DNA of 64,000 bases from Halorubrum depositum. Its GTDB lineage: Archaea; Halobacteriota; Halobacteria; Halobacteriales; Haloferacaceae. Made by a program: the position numbers and the translations under genes. The notes beneath the pieces are model-generated. The model did not search any database, was not told where the DNA came from, and worked only from the letters and a program-made list of their open reading frames with translations. The DNA is taken from assembly GCF_007671725.1 (NCBI RefSeq), contig NZ_VCNM01000003.1, forward strand, positions 62,001 to 126,000, given 5' to 3'. This document shows, piece by piece, positions 18,287-26,819 of the stretch (position 1 is the stretch's first letter; every line of letters starts with the position of its first letter).

Positions 18287-18606
18287 GGGGTGTCTCCGCC
18301 TCCGGTCGTGTTTCAATGGGAGGCGTACGACGGTTGGTTCCTCACGGTATTAAAAATCCCGCAACCGCGGTGAAAGTGGTCGTCTCCGACGTGCTGACGG
18401 GCCTCTTCCGGCGGTTTGTCCGCATCTACATCCGCCCGCGTCAGACGACCGTCAGCCGTGCGCGGGCGCCGTTTCAAGTGGAACGATACCGCGTGAAGCG
18501 TCCGCACGTGTCGAGGTCGGATTCCGTTGGGAACCCGTCACGGATCGACACAACAGCGTCTATTCAAATAGCCACGGCTGACTGCGGCGCTCATTTATAA
18601 ATAAAC

Positions 18607-18866
18607 GAGGCAGTGGCGCGCCGGTGAGCGCCCGTGAGGGCGCGAACCGAGCGCGAGGGAGTCAGTCGCCGGAGCGAAGCGACGGCGACTGACGAGGCTG
18701 GGGAGGCGTGAGGCTGCGGTGCGGTTGCGGGGCGGGGCTCAAAGGGGCAGTCGCGAGGCGGGCGCAGGTGACGCAAGGACCGCAGGGAACGAGCGGAGCG
18801 AGTGACCGAGGACCGCAGCGAACGTGCGCCCGCCTCGCGACTGGGGCTTTGGAGGCCGTCACCGCC
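18607..18866 (+). repeat. Dispersed GC-rich intergenic repeat, copy B (most complete)
   Basis: Preceded by an A/T-rich TTTATAAATAAAC (18594-18606). It begins GAGGCAGTGGCGCGCC and ends GACTGGGGCTTTGGAGGCCG then TCACCGCC at 18866. Internally it has strong self-complementary blocks (GAGCGCCCGTGAGGGCGC; CAGTCGCCGGAGCGAAGCGA paired with CGGCGACTG) and an internal partial copy of the end motif, GACGAGGCTGGGGAGGCGTG near 18693-18712. No protein-coding signal fits. It lies between the divergently transcribed rpa3 gene and the 19026 gene. Confidence 0.75.
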
Positions 18867-19025
18867 GGTCGGTTATCGACCGCGTATAACCGATCAGGTG
18901 GGCCGTCTACGGAGCCTACCGCGACGGCGACGAGTGACGAACCCCTCACGACGGGTCCGCCGCCCGCGGACCGAGTAACCCCGTATCGCCAACGGACCTA
19001 TATTCCGCGCGCCGGTACGGCCCCC

Positions 19026-19328
19026 ATGGACGACCGACTCGAACGCGTCATCCGCCAGCAGCTCCGCAAGGCGGGCAAGCAGTTCGAGGAGGCGAAGCGG
19101 GCGTACTCCGAGGGGAGGGACGACCCCGACGGCGACGCCAGCGGGGCGGAGCGGTACGACCTCCCGACCGACGGGGACGGGCGCGCCCGGATCGTCTGCC
19201 GGCGGCACGCGGAGCGGCGGTCGGTCGCGGTCGACGCCGAGGGACGCCCCTCGTGTTTCGACGCCGACCACCCCGACTGCGAGGGCTGCGCCGAAGACGT
19301 GCGCGACGGGTTCGTGGAGACCTGGTGA
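19026..19328 (+). CDS. Conserved haloarchaeal protein with Cys/His cluster, function unknown
   Basis: A 100 aa protein that I cannot assign to a function. The N-terminal half is helical and charged (LERVIRQQLRKAGKQFEEAK). The C-terminal half has VCRRHAERRSVAVDAEG followed by CFDADHPDCEGCAEDV. The Cys and His residues (C, H, then C, C, C) could bind one zinc ion. The ATG at 19026 follows an A/T-rich ACCTATATTCCG about 25 bp upstream, fitting a leaderless transcript. It is the first plus-strand gene after the Rpa3 operon and repeat copy B; the next gene starts 84 bp later. Confidence 0.75.
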   Translation: MDDRLERVIRQQLRKAGKQFEEAKRAYSEGRDDPDGDASGAERYDLPTDGDGRARIVCRRHAERRSVAVDAEGRPSCFDADHPDCEGCAEDVRDGFVETW

Positions 19329-19412
19329 GGCCGGTCGCGGCCGGTGCGGGGGAGCACGAACCGCGCCGGCCCCACCCGAAGGCGTTTTTAGACGGGTCCC
19401 CTCGGGCCGGGC

Positions 19413-20612
19413 ATGAAGCGGACGACGGTCGTCGTCGGGCTCCTCGTCGTGGTCGCGGTCGGGCTGGCGCTATCCGGCGTCTTCGGCGTCTTCTCCGGGC
19501 CGCCCGCGGAGGAGCCGGCGGCGACGGTCCCCGAGGAGTCGCTCATCGCGGTCGACGGCGACTACCGGCTGTGGCCGTACACGAGCCGGAGCCCGTCCGT
19601 CTCGGGGCGGACGCTCGCGATCAACGTCCTGTTCCACGCCGACGCGGAGACGACGCGCGCGGCGATCGAGGGGGGACCAGAGACCGACTGGGAGGAGACC
19701 GAGGGCGTCGAGTCGGAGACGACCGCCGACACCGAGCGGGTGCGGGAGTTCGTCGAGCGCGACTGGGCCGACGCGCGCAGCTCGACGCGGTACAGCTACG
19801 TCGAGGGGCCCGACGGCGGGGTCTGGCTGACGGAGACGTTCGAGCTCCACGACGGGGCGTATCTCGGCGTGCGCGACCACGTCCGCGCGTACGAGTCCCC
19901 CGACGGGGAGTACACCGCGATACAGGCCCACGAGGAGTACTACGACTGGTTCCGGCTCCGCCACACGGTTCCCGGGATCGACGACCCGGCGGTCCGGCTG
20001 GAGGACGAGTTCATCCACGGCGAGGTCGACGCCGAGGTGCGCCGCGAGTACCGCGGGATCGAAGGCGGCTGGAGCGACGGCTGGGTCTCGGTGATCGAGC
20101 TGGCGTCGCTCGTGACCGTCGCCGGCGCCCTGCTCCGGCGCCGGACCCGGGCGGCCGCCGTCGATCTGGCGCGGCGGAGCCGCCGAGAGGCGGCGAGACA
20201 CGCCGACGCCGCGGTGCTCGGGGTCGCGCTCGCCGCCGTCGTCGTCGGCGTTCGGACCGGCGGAGTCGCGCTGGAGCTCTCGTATCCGAGCCTTCCGCCG
20301 AAGGCGATCGCCGGCCCGCTGTACCTCGTCCTCGCCGTCGGCCTGCCGGGGCTCGTCGTCGCCCGGTCGCGCGAGTGCGATCCGGCGGCGGCCGCGCTCG
20401 GCGGCGTCGTCGGACTCGGGGCGGGGTTCGTCCTCGACTTCGCCGCGCTCGGCGTCGCGGTGCCGCCCGCCCTCATCGTTCACCGAATGGCGCTGCTCGC
20501 GGCGCTCGGCGTGGTCGCGATCGGACGTGCGGCGGACGACCGCCCCGTTCTCGCCGCGGGGCTCCTCGCGTGGGCGGTCGGGCTGGCGCTCCCGCTCGCG
20601 GACGTGATCTGA
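19413..20612 (+). CDS. Membrane protein with large exported domain, possibly LssY-C-like
   Basis: A 399 aa protein. Residues about 5-28 are an N-terminal signal anchor (TTVVVGLLVVVAVGLALSGV). An exported domain spans about 30-225, with LAINVLFHADAETTRAAI and AIQAHEEYYDWFRLRHTVPG. Several C-terminal hydrophobic segments follow (about 255-399, four to six helices). The exported part resembles the LssY C-terminal domain found beside PAP2-type phosphatases, and a PAP2 gene lies two genes downstream, but I hold that link only weakly. No catalytic motif is evident. Codon use matches its neighbours. Confidence 0.65.
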   Translation: MKRTTVVVGLLVVVAVGLALSGVFGVFSGPPAEEPAATVPEESLIAVDGDYRLWPYTSRSPSVSGRTLAINVLFHADAETTRAAIEGGPETDWEETEGVESETTADTERVREFVERDWADARSSTRYSYVEGPDGGVWLTETFELHDGAYLGVRDHVRAYESPDGEYTAIQAHEEYYDWFRLRHTVPGIDDPAVRLEDEFIHGEVDAEVRREYRGIEGGWSDGWVSVIELASLVTVAGALLRRRTRAAAVDLARRSRREAARHADAAVLGVALAAVVVGVRTGGVALELSYPSLPPKAIAGPLYLVLAVGLPGLVVARSRECDPAAAALGGVVGLGAGFVLDFAALGVAVPPALIVHRMALLAALGVVAIGRAADDRPVLAAGLLAWAVGLALPLADVI

Positions 20613-20718
20613 GGCGATCGGAGCCGGAATCGGGGTCGAGACCCCCGGTCGACCGGACGGTGCGGCGCGAGGCCACCACAGAAGAGATATACATCGGCGC
20701 CGAAACAGCAAGGGACGA

Positions 20719-22602
20719 ATGAACGGGCACGTCAGCCGGCGGGAGGCGCTCGCGGGGATCGGTCTGGGGGCCCTGAGCGCCGGCTGTCTCGGTCGGACCC
20801 GTAACCTCGCGGGCCGCAACAGGCCCGGGCAGCTCACGCTGCAGATCGACTCGGCGCCGGCCGACAGGGATCCGAACGCGATCCGGATCGCGAGGCACCT
20901 CGCCGAGAACCTGAACGCCGTGGGGATCGACGCCCGGATCAACACCCTGAGCCGGACCGACCTCTGGCGGAAGGTGCTCATCAACCAGGACTTCGACGTC
21001 TACGTCGGCCAGTTCCTGGAGTCGGACCCGTTCGACCCGGACGCGATGTACGCGTTCGCCCACTCGCAGTTCGTCGCCGAGGCCGGCCGCCAGAACCCGT
21101 TCGGATTCGCCGACGTCAACGGCGTCGACGAACAGCTCGAACGCCAGCGGCGGGTGACGGAAGAGCGGCCCGAGGTCGTGGCCGAGCTCCAGCGCTCGCT
21201 GTGCGAGCTGCAGCCGTTCACCGTCGTCGCGTTTCCCGACCCCCTCACCGCGGTCCGCGAGGAGCGGTTCTCGGGGTGGACGAACCGACAGCCGCTTTCG
21301 GTCGGCGCCCTGCTGGACCTGGAGTACGCGGGGGCGACCGACGGGTCGGCGGCGACGAACGCGACCGCGGACGACGGCGAGGCGGGGGCCACCGAGAACG
21401 CCACCGCGGACGGGGAGACCGCCGACGGCGACGCCACGCTCCGGCTCGTCACGACGGACGACCAGATCACGGAGAACTGGAACCCGATCGCGGCCGAGTA
21501 CCGGCGCGAGGGGACGTTCACGGCGCTGTTGTACGACCAACTCGCGCTCGTCGACCACGGAGAGGCCATCCCGTGGCTCGCGTCGGGGTGGGAACGGACC
21601 GACGACGAGACGCTCGTCGTCGACCTCCGAGACGCCCGGTGGCACGACGGCGAACCGGTGACCGCGGGCGACGTGGCGTTCACCTACGAGTTCCTCCGCG
21701 ACACCTCGTTGGGATCCCTCGATACGGAGGTACCGACGCCGCGGTTCCGCGGCCGGAGCTCCGTCGTCCGGTCGGCGAGCGTCGTCGGCGACGGGCGGGT
21801 CGAGCTCGCGCTCGACGGCGTGAACGACGCGGTCGCGGTCCGGGCGCTGCAGGTCCCGATCCTCCCGGAACACGTCTGGTCGGAGCGGACCGACGTCGCG
21901 ACGATCGCCGGCTTCGAGTTCGACGTGGAGACGACCGAGGCGGTGGTGTCGAACAACGAGGACCCGGTCGGGAGCGGTCCGATACGGTTCGTCGAGGCGA
22001 CGGCGGAGGAGTCGGTCGTCTTCGATCGGAACCCGGACCACTTCCTCGCCCGCGCGGACTCGACGGAGGGGGGGACCGACCCCGCGGCGGAGGTCCCGGA
22101 GCGGTTCCGCGGGAAGCCGGCCTTCGATCGGCTGCGGATCGAGGTGTCGCCCTCGGACATCGCCGCGGTGGCGGCGGTCGGCGACGGGCTCGCGGACGCG
22201 ACGGTCTCGAACCTCGGTCCGGACGCGGTGCCTCGGATCGGACGCCAGGCCGACACGCGTCTCGTGACCGGGCGCTCGGGCGGGTTCTACCACGTCGGGT
22301 ACAACGCGCGGCGGGCGCCGCTGTCGAACCCGCGCTTCCGGGCCGTGCTCGCCTCGCTGATCGACAAGGAGACGCTCGTCCGCGAGGCGTTCAGCGGGTA
22401 CGCCGAGCCGGCGGCGTCGCCGCTGGCGGCCTCGCCCGAGTGGGTGCCACCGGACCTGGAGTGGGACGACCGGGAGACGGACCCGGTGTACCCGTTCGTC
22501 GGGGAGTCGGGATCGCTCGACGACGACGAGGCGAAGGAGCTGTTCCGCGACGCGGGGTATCGGTTCGACGAGGAGGGACGGCTGCTGTCGCGGGGAGAAT
22601 GA
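20719..22602 (+). CDS. Tat lipoprotein, family 5 solute-binding protein with apparently permuted lobes
   Basis: A 627 aa exported lipoprotein: twin-arginine-like SRREALAGIGLGALSAGC with the lipobox cysteine. Residues about 35-205 (LTLQIDSAPADRDPNAIRIA, HLAENLNAVGIDARINTLSR, LINQDFDVYVGQFLESDPFD, ELQRSLCELQPFTVVAFPD) look like the lobe that normally ends oligopeptide-binding proteins. An Ala/Thr/Asp linker leads to residues about 240-627, which start like a normal mature N-terminus (LRLVTTDDQITENWNPIAAE, ARWHDGEPVTAGDVAFTYEF) and stop at the usual lobe junction (DDDEAKELFRDAGYRFDEEG). It should bind a peptide or other solute, yet no permease or ATPase gene is adjacent. Its stop overlaps the PAP2 start (ATGA). 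Confidence 0.82.
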   Translation: MNGHVSRREALAGIGLGALSAGCLGRTRNLAGRNRPGQLTLQIDSAPADRDPNAIRIARHLAENLNAVGIDARINTLSRTDLWRKVLINQDFDVYVGQFLESDPFDPDAMYAFAHSQFVAEAGRQNPFGFADVNGVDEQLERQRRVTEERPEVVAELQRSLCELQPFTVVAFPDPLTAVREERFSGWTNRQPLSVGALLDLEYAGATDGSAATNATADDGEAGATENATADGETADGDATLRLVTTDDQITENWNPIAAEYRREGTFTALLYDQLALVDHGEAIPWLASGWERTDDETLVVDLRDARWHDGEPVTAGDVAFTYEFLRDTSLGSLDTEVPTPRFRGRSSVVRSASVVGDGRVELALDGVNDAVAVRALQVPILPEHVWSERTDVATIAGFEFDVETTEAVVSNNEDPVGSGPIRFVEATAEESVVFDRNPDHFLARADSTEGGTDPAAEVPERFRGKPAFDRLRIEVSPSDIAAVAAVGDGLADATVSNLGPDAVPRIGRQADTRLVTGRSGGFYHVGYNARRAPLSNPRFRAVLASLIDKETLVREAFSGYAEPAASPLAASPEWVPPDLEWDDRETDPVYPFVGESGSLDDDEAKELFRDAGYRFDEEGRLLSRGE

Positions 22603-23435
22603 ACTGGCTCCTGTCGGTCCTCGGCTCGCTCGTCCTGTGGGTCGGCGGGGGGACGCTCGTCGCCGCGGCGGTGATAATCGGCCCGCGTCGGCTTCGGGGG
22701 CTCCGCGCCGACGCCGCCTCGCGCCTGCGAGACGCGCGGCGGGAACTCGCCGCGCTCGGCGCGGTCCTGCTCGCGAGCGCGGTCGGCCGGGGGTCGCTCC
22801 AGACGGTCTCGGAGCTGTTCGGTCTGCGGTTGACGGGCCTGATCTACGCGGTCGAGGGCGACTTCATCGAGTGGATACAGCAGACGTACGCCACGCCCGA
22901 GCTGACGATGTACTTCTCGTCGGTGTACGTGTACGGGTACGCGTTCCTGCTCTCGTTCCCCATCCTCGCGTACCTGGCGCTCCCGCGGACGAGGACGCTG
23001 CGGCGGCTGCTCGTCGCGTACGCGCTCAACTACTCGATCGGGCTCGCGATATACACGGTCGTGTTCGCGCACGGACCGCGGAACCTGGACGTCGGGCGGT
23101 CCCTGCTTTTCACGTACAACCCCGAGTTCACGGCGCTGACGAGCGAGGTGAACGAGGCCGCGAACGTCTTCCCCTCGCTGCACACGTCGCTGTCGGTGAC
23201 CGTCGCGGCGTTCGCCGTCCTGACGCGCGATGAGTACCCGCGGTGGACGCCGGTCGCGCTGTGGATCTCGACGTCGGTGGTGATCGCGACGATGTACCTC
23301 GGGATCCACTGGCTCACCGACGTGATCGGCGGGATCGCGCTCGCGCTCGGCGCCGTCTACCTCTCGTGCCGGCTCGTCGACGAGGAGGAAGAGAGCGAGG
23401 GCAGAACCGACGGCGACGCCACGGTCGGGACCTAG
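22599..23435 (+). CDS. PAP2-superfamily membrane phosphatase / phosphotransferase
   Basis: A 278 aa integral membrane protein with about six hydrophobic segments. The catalytic motifs of PAP2 enzymes are visible as FPSLHTSLS (second motif, His in SxH) and YLGIHWLTDVIGG (third motif, nucleophilic His and Asp). The first motif is less clear but probably lies in HGPRNLDVGR. The active site would face outside, acting on a lipid phosphate, polyprenyl phosphate or inositol-type headgroup. It starts with ATG at 22599 inside the stop of the preceding lipoprotein gene, implying coupled translation. Its substrate cannot be named. Confidence 0.88.
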   Translation: MNWLLSVLGSLVLWVGGGTLVAAAVIIGPRRLRGLRADAASRLRDARRELAALGAVLLASAVGRGSLQTVSELFGLRLTGLIYAVEGDFIEWIQQTYATPELTMYFSSVYVYGYAFLLSFPILAYLALPRTRTLRRLLVAYALNYSIGLAIYTVVFAHGPRNLDVGRSLLFTYNPEFTALTSEVNEAANVFPSLHTSLSVTVAAFAVLTRDEYPRWTPVALWISTSVVIATMYLGIHWLTDVIGGIALALGAVYLSCRLVDEEEESEGRTDGDATVGT

Positions 23436-23440
23436 CCGGC

Positions 23441-24112
23441 TCAGGCGCCCTCAACGAGCCGTTCGAGCTGCTCCGGCGGCACCGCGCCGCGGGCGGCGTG
23501 GCCGTCGAAGGCGAACGTCGGCACGCCGGTGACCCCCCGCTGCCGCGCCGCGTCGAACATCGCCGTCACGCGCTCGCGGAGGTCGTCGTCGCCGAGCGCG
23601 GCGTCGACCACGTCGGCGTCGAGCCCCTCGACGTCTTCCGCGACGTCGACGAGCACCTCGCGGTCACCGATGTCGCGCCCCTCCCGCCACAGCGCCGCGA
23701 ACAACGCGTCGTCGAAGGCGGGCCACGCCTCGGGGGCGGTCTCTTTCACGTGCACGGAGACGAGCTGGGCGGGCAGCGAGTCGACGTCGGTCGCGATCTC
23801 CTGGACCATCTCGACGTCGTACTGCTCTTGGAGCCGGCGGACGTTCTCGCGGGCCTGCGCGTAGTAGTCCTCGCCCTTCCCGTCGTCGACCTCGTGGTCG
23901 ATCGTGCCGTCCGGATTGCGCTTGCCCGCCCGGAGGTCGAACGGGTGCCAGTCGACCGCGAGCGGCTCCTCGCGCGTCTCCCGGTACTCGGCGAGCGACT
24001 GTCGCCCGAGGTAGCAGAACGGACAGACGTAGTCCGAGTAGACGGTGATCGACTCGGTCGCGTCGTCGGCCGGATCGCCGTCGGCCGCGTCGTCGGAGTG
24101 AGCGTTCGACAT
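23441..24112 (-). CDS. FrnE-like DsbA-family thiol oxidoreductase
   Basis: A 223 aa cytoplasmic protein: no signal peptide is visible, and the acidic N-terminus is typical of haloarchaea. The thioredoxin-fold active site is VYSDYVCPFCYLGRQSL (CPFC near residues 30-33). It is followed by the helical insertion of the DsbA/2-hydroxychromene isomerase group and the cis-proline loop GVTGVPTFAFDGHAARGAVP. Such proteins catalyse thiol-disulfide exchange or glutathione-type isomerisation; partners are unknown. It is convergent with the PAP2 gene (stops five bases apart) and divergent from thiD. Confidence 0.9.
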   Translation of the reverse strand: MSNAHSDDAADGDPADDATESITVYSDYVCPFCYLGRQSLAEYRETREEPLAVDWHPFDLRAGKRNPDGTIDHEVDDGKGEDYYAQARENVRRLQEQYDVEMVQEIATDVDSLPAQLVSVHVKETAPEAWPAFDDALFAALWREGRDIGDREVLVDVAEDVEGLDADVVDAALGDDDLRERVTAMFDAARQRGVTGVPTFAFDGHAARGAVPPEQLERLVEGA

Positions 24113-24169
24113 ACCCCGGGTTCGACGGCGAGCGTCAAAGGCCGTTCGGCGGCGGCGATCGCCACGACT

Positions 24170-24193
24170 TAGTATAATCTAGTGGTACCACTA
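24170..24193 (+). promoter_or_regulatory. thiD promoter with overlapping perfect 14-bp palindrome
   Basis: A TATA-like TTAGTATAATC ends about 18 bp before the thiD ATG (24198). Immediately after it, 24180-24193 reads TAGTGGTACCACTA, a perfect palindrome lying between the TATA element and the start codon, that is, across the expected transcription start. Such placement suits a repressor site. The regulator is not identified in this window. Confidence 0.6.
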
Positions 24194-24197
24194 ATGC

Positions 24198-25037
24198 ATG
24201 ACCCGAGACCGCGACCCCGTCTCGCCGCCGGTCGCGCTGACGATCGCCGGCAGCGACAGCGGCGGCGGGGCGGGGATCCAGGCGGACCTGAAGGCGATGA
24301 CGGCCCACGGCGTCTTCGGGACCGCGGTCGTGACGGCGACGACGGCGCAGAACACGCGGGGCGTCGAGGACGTCCACGCGGTCCCGGCCGACCACGTCGC
24401 GAGCCAGTACGACGCCGTGGTCGAGGACTTCGACGTCGGGGCGGTGAAGACCGGGATGCTGGCCACGGCGCCGATCGTCGAGACCGCGGCCGGGCTGCTC
24501 GCCCGCCGTCCGGCCCCGGTCGTCGTCGACCCGGTGATGGTCGCGGCGACGGGCGACCGGCTGCTCTCCCCCGCGGCCGAGGCGGCCTACGAGGGGCTGA
24601 TCGAGCGCGCGACGCTCGTCACCCCCAACGCCGACGAGGCGGCGGTCCTCGTCGACGAGCCGGTCGAGACGCCGGCGGACGCCGCGGCCGCCGGGCGGGA
24701 GCTCGTCGCCCGCGGCGCCGGCGCGGCCCTCGTGAAGGGCGGCCACCTCGACGGGGACGCGGAGAGCGTCGTCGACACGCTCGTGATCGGGGACGAGGAG
24801 GCCGCCGCCGACCCGACCGTCCGCCGCTTCGAGAACCCCCGCGTGGCGACCGACGCGACGCACGGCTCCGGCTGCGCGTTATCGAGCGCGATCGCGGCCC
24901 GGCTGGCGCGCGGCGAGCACCTGACCGACGCCGTCGCGGGCGCGATCGACGGGATGGAGGCGGTGATCCGACGCGGCTACGACGTTGGCGAGGGGCCGGG
25001 GGCGGTGAACCCCGCGGCGTTCGACGGCGGGGCGTGA
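24198..25037 (+). CDS. thiD: Hydroxymethylpyrimidine/phosphomethylpyrimidine kinase
   Basis: Thiamine-biosynthesis kinase of 279 aa that phosphorylates HMP and HMP-P. It has ribokinase-fold signatures [20 protein letters not shown] (about residues 15-34), [24 protein letters not shown] and the anion hole/catalytic [15 protein letters not shown] (about 220-234). It ends soon after the kinase domain, so it lacks the ThiN extension found in many archaeal ThiD proteins. No other thiamine gene is adjacent. The promoter carries a palindrome that suggests control by a dedicated repressor. Confidence 0.94.
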   Translation: MTRDRDPVSPPVALTIAGSDSGGGAGIQADLKAMTAHGVFGTAVVTATTAQNTRGVEDVHAVPADHVASQYDAVVEDFDVGAVKTGMLATAPIVETAAGLLARRPAPVVVDPVMVAATGDRLLSPAAEAAYEGLIERATLVTPNADEAAVLVDEPVETPADAAAAGRELVARGAGAALVKGGHLDGDAESVVDTLVIGDEEAAADPTVRRFENPRVATDATHGSGCALSSAIAARLARGEHLTDAVAGAIDGMEAVIRRGYDVGEGPGAVNPAAFDGGA

Positions 25038-25075
25038 GGGGCGACGCCACGCGGGCGCGCGACGACGGCGGGATC

Positions 25076-25873
25076 TCAGACGAACGCGAGCGGCGTCATC
25101 AGCGCGACGCCGGCCGCGATCCCGGCGACGAGCACGGGCTTCCCGCCGCGGGGGAGCGCGGCGCCGGCGTCGAGCGCCTCCGGGACGAACTCGGTGGCGA
25201 CGAGGTAGATCATCGCGCCGGCGGCGAATCCGAAGCCGTACGGGAGGAACTCGCGGGCGTACCGGACGAACGCGAAGGCGAGGACCGCCCCGATCGGCTG
25301 CGGGAGGCTGGAGAACACCGCCCACCAGACCATCTTCCACCGCGAGACGCCCATCGCCCGCAGCGGGATCGAGATCGCGGTCCCCTCCGGGACGTTGTGG
25401 ATCGAGATCGCGATCGTCATGAACACCGCGAGCAGCGGGACGGTGAAGCCGAACAGCTCGGTCCCGCCCGCCAGCCCGAGGTCCGCGAACGAGACGCCGA
25501 CGGCGACCCCCTCGGGGAAGCTGTGGACGGTCAGCACGCCGAGGATCAACACGAGCTTCTTGAAGTCCGCCTCCTCGTACTCTTTCGGGTCGATCTCGGC
25601 GTCGAGGAGCACGTCGTGCGCGATAACGACCAGGACGACGCCCGCGGCCAGCCCGATCCCGATCTCGACGGGCGTCCCCTCGGCGAGCCCCTCTCGGACG
25701 AGCCCGAACAGCGACGCGGAGACCATGATCCCCGAGGAGAACCCCCACAGCGCCACGTTCCCGCGGTCGCTGATCGAGTCGAACAGGAAGAAGGGCAGCG
25801 CGCCGATCCCGGTCGCGAGCGCCGTGAGCAGGCCGGCGACGAAGACGAACGCGAACGCGTCGAACGCGACCAT
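25076..25873 (-). CDS. ZIP-family divalent metal transporter
   Basis: A 265 aa membrane protein with about eight hydrophobic segments. The ZIP metal-binding helices are seen as HSFPEGVAVG and HNVPEGTAIS, both with the His-x-x-Pro-Glu-Gly core, and a charged loop sits at about residues 88-105 (LLDAEIDPKEYEEADFKK). It is likely to import or export zinc, iron or manganese; direction and metal cannot be told. It is convergent with thiD and shows no neighbour with a metal-related role. Confidence 0.92.
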   Translation of the reverse strand: MVAFDAFAFVFVAGLLTALATGIGALPFFLFDSISDRGNVALWGFSSGIMVSASLFGLVREGLAEGTPVEIGIGLAAGVVLVVIAHDVLLDAEIDPKEYEEADFKKLVLILGVLTVHSFPEGVAVGVSFADLGLAGGTELFGFTVPLLAVFMTIAISIHNVPEGTAISIPLRAMGVSRWKMVWWAVFSSLPQPIGAVLAFAFVRYAREFLPYGFGFAAGAMIYLVATEFVPEALDAGAALPRGGKPVLVAGIAAGVALMTPLAFV

Positions 25874-26013
25874 CGCTTACCCGGACGTTCGGCGACCCCG
25901 CGTATAACTGCGACGGGCGGGCCCGGATCGCGAGAACGCGCCGGCGACTCCGGCCCGTCACGTGAGTTCCGTGCCTCGGTTCGGGACGGCGCGAGTCCGG
26001 ACTCCGAACGGCC

Positions 26014-26181
26014 TCAACCGATCCCGCGAAGGAGCCCGAACGCGAGCAGGAGGAGCAGCAGCGCGGTCGACAGCAGCAGGACCATGAGCTTCGTTCCGGG
26101 GCGGGAACGCCCGCCTGAGTGAGCGACGGCCCCGCTCCGGCGGGTGCGGCCTCGGGGGGGCGGTAGCGGAGTCACGGTCAC
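26014..26181 (-). CDS. Small single-pass membrane protein at the end of the SipW operon
   Basis: A 55 aa candidate gene beginning with GTG at 26181, where GTGA overlaps the TGA stop of the preceding gene. Its first half is basic and proline-rich ([20 protein letters not shown]). Its second half is one strong transmembrane helix (LMVLLLSTALLLLLLAFGLL) ending RGIG. Overlap and same-strand order suggest translational coupling with the SipW operon. An alternative is a very short product starting at the internal ATG. No function can be assigned, and no homology was checked. Confidence 0.45.
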   Translation of the reverse strand: MTVTPLPPPRGRTRRSGAVAHSGGRSRPGTKLMVLLLSTALLLLLLAFGLLRGIG

Positions 26182-26819
26182 GCTTCGTCGGACGGCGACT
26201 CGGGGGACTCCCCGTCGGGGTCGTCGCCGTCGGCGTCGTCGCTGTCGGAGTCGTCGACGTCATCGCCTTCGCCGGACGCGGCGTCGGGGTCGTCTCCGCC
26301 GTCGGCGGTCGATTCGGTTCCCGTTTCGGTGCTCCCGCCGGCGTCGGTCTCCTCATCGCCGTCAGACGCTTCGGTCTCCTCCCCGTCGGCCGACGGTTCG
26401 GCCGCCGGATCGCCGTCGGGTTCGCTCTCCGTGTCGCCGAGGTCGGTGGGTGCAGATTCGTTGCTTCCGTTGTTGACGGGGTCAGTCGGTCCCCGTTCGT
26501 CGGCGTCGGGATCGCCGTCGGATTCGTTCAGCCCGCTCGACTCGTCGACTCCTCCCGAGCCGTTGACCTCGCTCGACTCGTTCAGCCCGTCCGACTCGTC
26601 GCCGTCGGCCGCGACGTCCGAGCCGCCGACGGCGGTGACGGCCGTCGGTCCGGCCGGGGCGAGGCGCTCGTCCGACACGAAGCTCTCGTTCGTCTCGAAG
26701 CCCACGCTCACCTCCGCGGAGGAGGTGAACACGGCGACGGTGTAGCCGCCGCCGAAGGCGACGGCCCACACCACCAGCGCGGCGACGACCATCGCGGCGA
26801 GGGGGCGCTCGGCGCTCAT
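26178..26819 (-). CDS. Membrane-anchored acidic low-complexity exported protein
   Basis: A 213 aa protein with an N-terminal hydrophobic segment (LAAMVVAALVVWAVAFGGGYTV) followed by AVFTSSAEVSVGFETNES, which resembles the short post-signal segment of SipW-type substrates. From about residue 65 on it is almost wholly Asp, Glu, Ser, Gly and Thr, with several Asn-Glu-Ser sequons (NES) that could be glycosylated. It is probably a flexible surface stalk. Its ATG overlaps the stop of the signal peptidase gene. It has no recognisable catalytic domain. Confidence 0.75.
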   Translation of the reverse strand: MSAERPLAAMVVAALVVWAVAFGGGYTVAVFTSSAEVSVGFETNESFVSDERLAPAGPTAVTAVGGSDVAADGDESDGLNESSEVNGSGGVDESSGLNESDGDPDADERGPTDPVNNGSNESAPTDLGDTESEPDGDPAAEPSADGEETEASDGDEETDAGGSTETGTESTADGGDDPDAASGEGDDVDDSDSDDADGDDPDGESPESPSDEA

